A stretch of DNA of 64,000 nt from Nakamurella panacisegetis (lineage in GTDB: Bacteria; Actinomycetota; Actinomycetes; Mycobacteriales; Nakamurellaceae): the NCBI RefSeq assembly GCF_900104535.1, contig NZ_LT629710.1, forward strand, positions 4,949,871-5,013,870. The letters are read 5' to 3'. The position numbers and the translations under genes are program-made. The notes under the pieces were generated by a model, which searched no databases, had not been told where the DNA came from, and was given only the letters and a program-made list of their open reading frames with translations. This document shows positions 1-7,317 of this stretch, piece by piece; position 1 is the stretch's first letter, and every line of letters begins with the position of its first letter.

Positions 1-336
1 ACCGGCATCAACTTCTCCCTTCCGGAGTTCGCCGAGGACACCAACATCAGCCTGAAGCCGCTGCACACCAGCGCCGAGCAACTGCGCCACGTCCCGGCCG
101 CGTTGATCTCGGCGGGCCTGATCGTCCTGCTGTTCGCGACGTTGACGCTGTTCGGTCTGACCGGCACCAAGGGTCGATTGATCCGGACCATGGCGATGCT
201 CGGATTCCTGTTCGTGGTCGGGTTCTCACTGGCCTTCGTCGTGCGAGCCGACACGTTCGGCCCCGGCATCGGGTTGATCATGGTGGCCACCGGCGCGGTG
301 TGCGCATTCGCCGGCGGCGTGGTGGGGCGTCGCTGA
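1..336 (+). CDS. C-terminal part of a membrane protein (5' end outside window)
   Basis: The reading frame is open from base 1 to the TGA at 334-336, so the start lies upstream of the window. The visible 111 residues begin with a short polar stretch. They then form about three hydrophobic segments (around residues 34-53, 62-80 and 86-106) separated by short Arg/Lys loops, and end in GRR. This is an integral membrane protein tail with no motif I recognise. It sits about 90 bp ahead of the injection-system operon on the same strand, but there is no evidence that it belongs to it. Confidence 0.6.
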   Translation, partial: TGINFSLPEFAEDTNISLKPLHTSAEQLRHVPAALISAGLIVLLFATLTLFGLTGTKGRLIRTMAMLGFLFVVGFSLAFVVRADTFGPGIGLIMVATGAVCAFAGGVVGRR

Positions 337-427
337 GTGACCCCTGCCCGAAAAGGCAATCGGCGCTTCCCTCCCGATGTGCCCGCGGCGCCTTCACCGG
401 GCCCCGCCGGGGGCGGAGGGTTGACGG

Positions 428-1048
428 GTGATCTCCGAGGTGGACAGCGCCCTGCGCGCGCTGATCGAGCGGGAGGCGGCCGACTCGTCGGACGTGGAAG
501 TCGTGCTGGACGCACCGACCAAGGAATGGGCCGGGCGGCGCAACGTCCCGACCATCGACGTCTACCTCTACGACATCCGCGAGGACCTGCGTCGCCGGGA
601 GCGGGGCCTGATCAACGAGTATTCCGACGACCGGGTGGTCAGCCGCCGGCTGCCGCCCCGCTATTTCAGCCTGTCGTACCTGGTGACCGCCTGGACCCAG
701 CGGCCGGAGGACGAGCACCGGCTGCTCGCCTCCCTGCTGGCCTGCTTCCTGCGCCACGACGCGCTGCCGGGCGACGTGCTGACCGGATCCCTGGCCGACA
801 TCGGACTGCCGGTCCCCGTGTCGGTGGCCCTGCCACCACCGGAGGACCGGTCGTTCGCCGACGTCTGGACGGCACTGGGCGGCGAGCTCAAGCCGTCGCT
901 GGACGTCGTCGTGTCGGCGCCGACCGACAGCGGCCGTTCCTACCCGGCCGCGAGCGAGGTTCAGGCCCCGCTGACCGTCGGCCTGCAAGGCGTCGACGGC
1001 CGCGCGCCGGCCGAGACGAGAAGGGCCCGGGTCCGCCGTGCTCGATGA
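428..1048 (+). CDS. DUF4255 (Pvc16-like) eCIS protein
   Basis: This 206-aa protein has the DUF4255/Pvc16 N-terminal signature: an N-terminal helix ISEVDSALRALIE, then PTIDVYLYDIRED, RRLPPRYFSLSYLVTAW and a C-terminal helix rich in Leu with the RHDALPGDVLTG segment. In known eCIS loci the DUF4255 protein is a tail-completion or cap component that closes the distal end of the sheath-tube. The start is GTG at 428, preceded by a GGGCGGAGGG stretch; TTG at 421 is an alternative. Its end overlaps the ATPase start by 11 bp, which indicates translational coupling as the first genes of the operon. The last 20 residues are Arg-rich and look non-conserved. Confidence 0.85.
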   Translation: MISEVDSALRALIEREAADSSDVEVVLDAPTKEWAGRRNVPTIDVYLYDIREDLRRRERGLINEYSDDRVVSRRLPPRYFSLSYLVTAWTQRPEDEHRLLASLLACFLRHDALPGDVLTGSLADIGLPVPVSVALPPPEDRSFADVWTALGGELKPSLDVVVSAPTDSGRSYPAASEVQAPLTVGLQGVDGRAPAETRRARVRRAR

Positions 1049-3125
1049 CCGGTCCGCGGTCGTCGCGCAGCCGGCGGGCGTGGCCCACCTACTGGCCCGG
1101 GCCCGCCGGCTGGAAACGGAGGTCCGCCGGCTGATCGAGCACCGGCGCCGCAACGACCCGGCGCCGGATGATCCGTTCCGGGGTCTGTACCTGTCCGAAG
1201 CGGCGATCGAACACGTGCTGTCGGAACCGGACCCGGTGCCGCCCGCCGATCGGGATGGGCTTCGGGTGGTGGAGGCCGCGGCCGACGAGGACGAACGGGT
1301 CGGCGGACCGTCGAGGCTGCGCCTCCTGGCCCGCCGGGCCGAATTGACCGAACTGGACGTCGAGCTGCTGCTGGTGGCATTGGTTCCCGACCTGGACAGC
1401 CGGTTCGAGAAGCTCTACGCCTACCTGAACGACGACGTCACCCGCCGCCGGGCCACCATCGGCCTGGCCCTGGAACTGTTGCGGATACCGGCCACCGACG
1501 GTGCCGCCCGAGCCCGGCTGCACGCCGCGGCGCCGCTGGTGCGGACCGGACTGCTGACCATCGAGGAACCGGACCGCCCATTCCTGAGCCGCGGACTGCG
1601 GATTCCGGACCGGGTGACCGCGCACCTGCTCGGCGACGACACCCCCGACGAGCAACTGCTGGAGCTCCTGACCGAGCGCCGTCCGCTCGACGGCCCGCTG
1701 GTCGGCGCCCTGGCCGATTGCCTGCTGGCCGGCGAGCCTCTGGTGTACGTCCGGGAATCGGCCCCGGGTACCGGCACCGGACTGGTGGTGGCGGCGGCGA
1801 CCCGCGCCGGCCGCCCGTTGATCGGTCTCGACCTGACCCGCTGGCCGCCCTACCCGCCGACCGCCGACCTGGTGACGGTCGTCGCCCGCGAGGCCGCCCT
1901 GACCGGCGGCCTGGTGCTGGCCCATCCGATCGAAGCCCTGGCCGCCGTACCCGGTGCGCTCCAACGCCTGTCGGCGATCGGGCTCCCCCTCGCCCTGGTC
2001 GGCTCGGTCCACTGGGACCCGTCATGGAGCTCCCTGGTGCCGCTGATCGTGCCCGCCGGTCAGATGAGCGCGGGAACCAGGACCGGGCTGTGGCGACACG
2101 CCCTGGCCCGCACCGACGACGACGGCGCACTGGCCGCCTGGACCGAGAGCGCGTCCGGCGCGCAGCTGGTGCTCGGGCCGGACCAGATCGACCGGGCGGT
2201 GAGTGCGGCCACCGCCCTGGCCCGGTTCCAGCGGACCCCGCTGGACGCGGGATTGCTGCGGCGGGGCGCCATGGCCCAGAACGCGGCCGGCCTGGAGCGG
2301 CTGGCCCGGCGGATCGAACCGGCCGTCGGATGGCCCGATCTCGTCCTGCCACCCGCCACCATCGGGCAGTTGCAGGAGGTGTCGATCCGCGCCCGGAACC
2401 GGGACCGGGTCCTCGCCCACTGGCGGATGCGGCCGGGCGGAGGGCGTGGTCGTGGCGTGCTGGCGCTCTTCGCCGGGGACTCGGGCACCGGCAAGACGAT
2501 GGCCGCCGAGGTGATCGCGGCCGATCTCGGACTGGACCTCTACACGGTGAACCTGGCCACCGTGGTCGACAAGTACGTCGGCGAGACCGAGAAGAATCTG
2601 GAACGCATCTTCGCCGAGGCCGGCGGGGTCAACGCGGTGCTGCTGTTCGACGAGGCGGACGCGGTGTTCGGCAAGCGCAGCGAGGTCCGTGACGCCCACG
2701 ACCGTTACGCGAACATCGAGAGTGCCTACCTGCTGCAGCGGATGGAGTCCTTCGACGGGCTGGCCATCCTCTCGACCAACCTCCGGTCCAACATCGACGA
2801 GGCGTTCACCCGCCGGCTCGACTCGGTCATCGACTTCCCGGCCCCGGACGAGGCAGCCCGGGCGGCCCTCTGGCATCGGTGCCTGGCGCCCCCACTGCCG
2901 TGCGCACCGGACCTGGACCTGGACTTCTGCGCCCGGTCGTTCAGCCTGTCCGGCGGCAACATCCGGTCCGCGGCGATCACCGCCGCCTATCTGGCCGCCG
3001 GTGCCGGCCGTCCGGTGCAGATGAGCGATCTGGTGTCGGCCATCGCCCAGGAGTACCGCAAGCTGGGTCGGCTCGTCCTGGATCGGGAGTTCGCCCCCTA
3101 CACGGCCCGGTCCACGGCACGGTGA
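1038..3125 (+). CDS. eCIS AAA+ ATPase (Pvc15-like)
   Basis: This 695-aa protein has a long N-terminal region (about 1-430) typical of eCIS ATPases and a C-terminal classical AAA module. Walker A is GDSGTGKT (480-487), followed by the pore-loop region VVDKYVGETEKNL and Walker B VLLFDEADAVF (acidic pair D538-E539). The sensor-1 segment is ILSTNLRSNID, and the arginine-finger region is EAFTRRLDSVIDFP. The family is found in almost all eCIS clusters and is thought to act in assembly, disassembly or effector loading rather than as a structural part. Its GTG start overlaps the DUF4255 gene, and the product is cytoplasmic. Confidence in family is high; the exact role is inferred from the family. Confidence 0.9.
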   Translation: MLDDRSAVVAQPAGVAHLLARARRLETEVRRLIEHRRRNDPAPDDPFRGLYLSEAAIEHVLSEPDPVPPADRDGLRVVEAAADEDERVGGPSRLRLLARRAELTELDVELLLVALVPDLDSRFEKLYAYLNDDVTRRRATIGLALELLRIPATDGAARARLHAAAPLVRTGLLTIEEPDRPFLSRGLRIPDRVTAHLLGDDTPDEQLLELLTERRPLDGPLVGALADCLLAGEPLVYVRESAPGTGTGLVVAAATRAGRPLIGLDLTRWPPYPPTADLVTVVAREAALTGGLVLAHPIEALAAVPGALQRLSAIGLPLALVGSVHWDPSWSSLVPLIVPAGQMSAGTRTGLWRHALARTDDDGALAAWTESASGAQLVLGPDQIDRAVSAATALARFQRTPLDAGLLRRGAMAQNAAGLERLARRIEPAVGWPDLVLPPATIGQLQEVSIRARNRDRVLAHWRMRPGGGRGRGVLALFAGDSGTGKTMAAEVIAADLGLDLYTVNLATVVDKYVGETEKNLERIFAEAGGVNAVLLFDEADAVFGKRSEVRDAHDRYANIESAYLLQRMESFDGLAILSTNLRSNIDEAFTRRLDSVIDFPAPDEAARAALWHRCLAPPLPCAPDLDLDFCARSFSLSGGNIRSAAITAAYLAAGAGRPVQMSDLVSAIAQEYRKLGRLVLDREFAPYTARSTAR

Positions 3126-3243
3126 GCCCGCCTCGCCCGGCGCCGCGGAAATTCTGTGGCCGCGTTGAGCATTTGTTGAGCGCACGTTGAGGACGGTGCG
3201 GAGGATGGCCGGCAACGAAACATCTGCTCACCCGGAGGATCTC

Positions 3244-3870
3244 GTGCCCGCTCCCATCCCGACCTACGTGTACGCCGACGACCCGATCCTGCAGGCCGGG
3301 GTGGCCAGCCAGCTGCGGATGCGCCCGGAGATCAGAGTGCTCGGTCCGGGCGAGATCGACGCGGCCGAAGTGGCCGTGATCGTCGCCGACACGCTCGACG
3401 AGGAGGTGACCAGGGTGCTCCGGGCGGTCCAGCGCGGCGGCGTGCCGCGGACCGTACTGGTGGCCAGGGTGATCGACGACGCCACGTTGGTCGCCGCCGC
3501 CGAAGCCGGGGTGGCCGGGCTGCTGCGCCGAACCGAGGCCACCCCCGACCTGTTGGTGCGGACCGTGATGAAGGTGGCCTCCGGTGGCGGCGAGATCCCG
3601 GCCGACCTGATCGGCCGACTGCTCGGCCAGGTGGGCCGACTGCAGCGGCAGGTCCTCGCCCCGCGCGGTCTGGCCTTCTCCGGTCTGAGCGACCGTGAGG
3701 CGCAGGTGCTCCGCATGGTCGCCGACGGCCACGACACCGCCGCCATCGCGGCCGAGCTGTGCTACAGCCAGCGGACGGTGAAGAACGTTCTGCACGATCT
3801 GACCACCCGGCTCCAGTTGAAGAACCGGTCCCATGCCGTCGCCTACGCCGTGCGGGAGGGGTTGATCTGA
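3244..3870 (+). CDS. LuxR-type DNA-binding regulator within the eCIS operon
   Basis: This 208-aa protein has a receiver-like N-terminal half (a Rossmann-type pattern YADDPILQAGVASQL...) and a C-terminal LuxR/GerE helix-turn-helix, GLSDREAQVLRMVADGHDTA through QRTVKNVLHDL. The N-terminal half lacks an obvious phospho-accepting Asp context, so it is probably an atypical receiver. I chose GTG at 3244 because GGAGG (3234-3238) lies 5 bp upstream; upstream in-frame starts at 3187 or 3205 have no such site. The stop overlaps the next ATG (ATGA). It probably regulates this operon, which is an inference from position. LuxR genes recur inside actinobacterial eCIS loci. Confidence 0.85.
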   Translation: MPAPIPTYVYADDPILQAGVASQLRMRPEIRVLGPGEIDAAEVAVIVADTLDEEVTRVLRAVQRGGVPRTVLVARVIDDATLVAAAEAGVAGLLRRTEATPDLLVRTVMKVASGGGEIPADLIGRLLGQVGRLQRQVLAPRGLAFSGLSDREAQVLRMVADGHDTAAIAAELCYSQRTVKNVLHDLTTRLQLKNRSHAVAYAVREGLI

Positions 3871-4568
3871 TGCACGACCACGACCACGAACGGGCCGGCT
3901 CCGCCCTGCGTCCTAAGGCCTCTCGGATCGAACCGGAGCCGTCGTCGCCGATGTGGCAGGCGGCCGGTCAGGGGCGTCCGGATGTCCTCGGTCCGGCCGG
4001 ACTGATGGGTCTACAGCGGATGGTGGGCAACGCCGGCGTCGGGTCGGTACTCGAGCCGGATGCGTCACCGGTGCACGACGTGCTGTCCTCGGGCGGTGCC
4101 CCCTTGGCCTCCGACGTCCGTTCGGACATGGAAGCGGCACTGGGACATGACTTTTCCGACGTTCGGGTGCACACCGACGGGGCCGCTCACCAGTCGGCGA
4201 GGGCGGTGAACGCGCAGGCCTACACGGTCGGCCACGACGTCGTGTTCCAACAGGGCCGGTACGAACCCTCGTCGGAGGCGGGCCGGCACATGCTGGCCCA
4301 CGAATTGACCCACGTCGTCCAACAGCGCAACGGACCGGTCGAGGGCACTGATTCCGGAAACGGGGTCAGGGTCAGCGATCCGGGCGACCGGTTCGAACGG
4401 GAGGCGGCGGCGACCGCCGACGCCGCCATGTCCGGCCCGGTGACCGCCGGGGGCCCGACCACCGTGCCGGGGGCGGGCGCCGCCGTCCAGCGCGAGGAAG
4501 TGACCGAGGAGGACGAGGTGCAGACCTACGTCCAACGGGAGGACGAGACGGAGGAAGTCGAGTCCTGA
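3870..4568 (+). CDS. DUF4157 domain eCIS-associated protein with HExxH motif
   Basis: This 232-aa protein contains the DUF4157 core: DVRSDMEAALGHDFSDVRVH, then AHQSARAVNAQAYTVGHDVVF and the zinc-protease-like motif HELTHVVQQ (H144-E145-x-x-H148). The N-terminus is His/Asp-rich, and the C-terminal 30 residues are strongly acidic (repeated EE/ED). DUF4157 is one of the most eCIS-enriched domains, found either alone or heading toxin proteins; whether it cleaves anything is not established. Here it stands alone, without a toxin domain. The start overlaps the regulator stop by 1 bp (ATGA), so the two are translated together. Confidence 0.85.
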   Translation: MHDHDHERAGSALRPKASRIEPEPSSPMWQAAGQGRPDVLGPAGLMGLQRMVGNAGVGSVLEPDASPVHDVLSSGGAPLASDVRSDMEAALGHDFSDVRVHTDGAAHQSARAVNAQAYTVGHDVVFQQGRYEPSSEAGRHMLAHELTHVVQQRNGPVEGTDSGNGVRVSDPGDRFEREAAATADAAMSGPVTAGGPTTVPGAGAAVQREEVTEEDEVQTYVQREDETEEVES

Positions 4569-4668
4569 CGTTCCGGCACCCGATGTGCCGGGCGAGCCGA
4601 TCACCGGCGGCCGGAGTCAGACCGAGCCGACCGGAACCTGTTGTCCCCACCACCGTCAAGGAGTGCAC

Positions 4669-6216
<1,548 letters not shown>

Positions 6217-6254
6217 TCCTCTCACTCGAATCTCTGCGGAAAGGTTGTGCAGCA

Positions 6255-6698
6255 ATGGCTCTGGCGGATTTTGACTCGAGCGTCGGGCATTCGTTCGGCC
6301 TGGAGATCGACGGCATCCAGATCAAATCGATCACCGAGGTGAGCGGTCTGAAGATGGAACAGGATGTGATCGAGCTCAAGGAGAACGGCGTCGACGGCAA
6401 GTACGTCATCAAGAAACTCCCCGGACGGTGGAAGGCCGGCGAGGTGACGTTGACCCGCGGCCTCACCGACGACACCAGCTTCGAGCAGTGGGTCAAGGAC
6501 TCGCAGTTCGGGAAGATGAGCGACTCCCGCAAGAACGGGGCCGTCGTGGTCTACGACTACGAGGGCAACGCGCTCAAGCGGTACACGCTGACCAACGCGT
6601 GGCCGAAGAGCCTGGAGATCAGCTCGCTCAAGGCCGGTGACACCAGCGTGCTCACCGAGAAACTGGTGGTCACCTACGAGCGGATGGAGGTCGGCTGA
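6255..6698 (+). CDS. Tail tube protein 1 (T4 gp19-like, Pvc1-type)
   Basis: This 147-aa protein has the gp19-type tube fold signature: VGHSFGLEIDGIQIKSITEVSGLKMEQDVIELKEN, KLPGRWKAGEVTLTRGLTDDTSFEQWV, and a C-terminal LVVTYERMEVG strand. Its length is normal for the family. It forms the rigid inner tube inside the sheath. It follows the sheath gene by 38 bp, and its stop overlaps the next start (ATGA). Confidence 0.93.
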   Translation: MALADFDSSVGHSFGLEIDGIQIKSITEVSGLKMEQDVIELKENGVDGKYVIKKLPGRWKAGEVTLTRGLTDDTSFEQWVKDSQFGKMSDSRKNGAVVVYDYEGNALKRYTLTNAWPKSLEISSLKAGDTSVLTEKLVVTYERMEVG

Positions 6699-7153
6699 TG
6701 CGACGGGGTCCGGCCGACGGGGCGGTGTCCCTGGCCGAGCGGCCGGCCGCGGAGCGGACCCGGGAGGTCGAGGTCCGCCCCGAGCCGTTCCGCACCGAAT
6801 TCGCCTTCCAGCTGCCGCGGGGTTACGTGGACGCCGGCGGGACCGTGCACCGGGACGGCGTGATGCGCCTGGCGACTGCCCGCGACGAACTGGTGCCACT
6901 CCGGGACGACCGCGTGCGGGAGAACCCGGCGTATCTGACCGTCGTGCTGCTGGCCCGGGTGGTCACCCGGATCGGCACCGTCAGCGATGTGCACGCCGGC
7001 GTCATCGAGAACATGTTCGCCACCGATCTGGCGTTCCTGCAGGACCTCTATCGGCGGCTCAACACCGAGGGGCACACCCGCGCAGCGGTCACCTGTCCCA
7101 ACTGCGACCACCATTTCGCGATCGACATCGCCGGTGGGCGCCTGGGGGAATAA
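6698..7153 (+). CDS. Small eCIS assembly protein with CxxC-HH motif (unnamed)
   Basis: This 151-aa protein has FAFQLPRGYVDAGGTVHRDGVMRLATARDELVPL, then LLARVVTRIG, and ends with CPNCDHHFAIDI, which may bind zinc. Proteins of this type follow the tube gene in many eCIS and related phage tails, where the tail-assembly-chaperone position would be; the function is not established. The start overlaps the tube stop, and the end overlaps the next gene. The last codons contain a GGGGG run (7144-7148) directly before the stop, which matters for how the next gene is translated. Confidence 0.75.
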   Translation: MRRGPADGAVSLAERPAAERTREVEVRPEPFRTEFAFQLPRGYVDAGGTVHRDGVMRLATARDELVPLRDDRVRENPAYLTVVLLARVVTRIGTVSDVHAGVIENMFATDLAFLQDLYRRLNTEGHTRAAVTCPNCDHHFAIDIAGGRLGE

Positions 7154-7311
7154 CGACGTGCGCACCGGACCGGCTGTACGAGGAGGTCGCGTACATCGCC
7201 TATCACTTCCATTGGGCGGCCGACGATCTCCTCGATCTCGAACACGCCGAACGGCGCCGGTACGCCGCCGAGATAGCCAAGATCAACACCAGGATCCAGA
7301 AGGGGCAGTGA
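7150..7311 (+). CDS. DUF6760-like small eCIS protein, no canonical start codon
   Basis: The frame encodes APDRLYEEVAYIAYHFHW, then DDLLDLEHAERRRYAAEIAKIN, matching the short DUF6760-type protein that follows the tube and assembly genes in actinobacterial eCIS. No ATG, GTG or TTG lies in frame close upstream: no such codon occurs in frame between 6901 and the conserved region. The position where an ATGA-type overlap would sit holds ATA (7150-7152) overlapping the upstream TAA. I give 7150 as the start on that basis. The alternative is a -1 frameshift at the GGGGG run that would fuse it to the preceding protein. It is followed 6 bp later by the Pro-rich protein gene. Confidence 0.65.
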   Translation: MTTCAPDRLYEEVAYIAYHFHWAADDLLDLEHAERRRYAAEIAKINTRIQKGQ

Positions 7312-7317
7312 CGCACA

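Noticed and set aside
4299..4313. HExxH in the DUF4157 protein as proof of an active protease
   Set aside because: The motif is a family feature, and proteolytic activity of stand-alone DUF4157 proteins in eCIS is not established.
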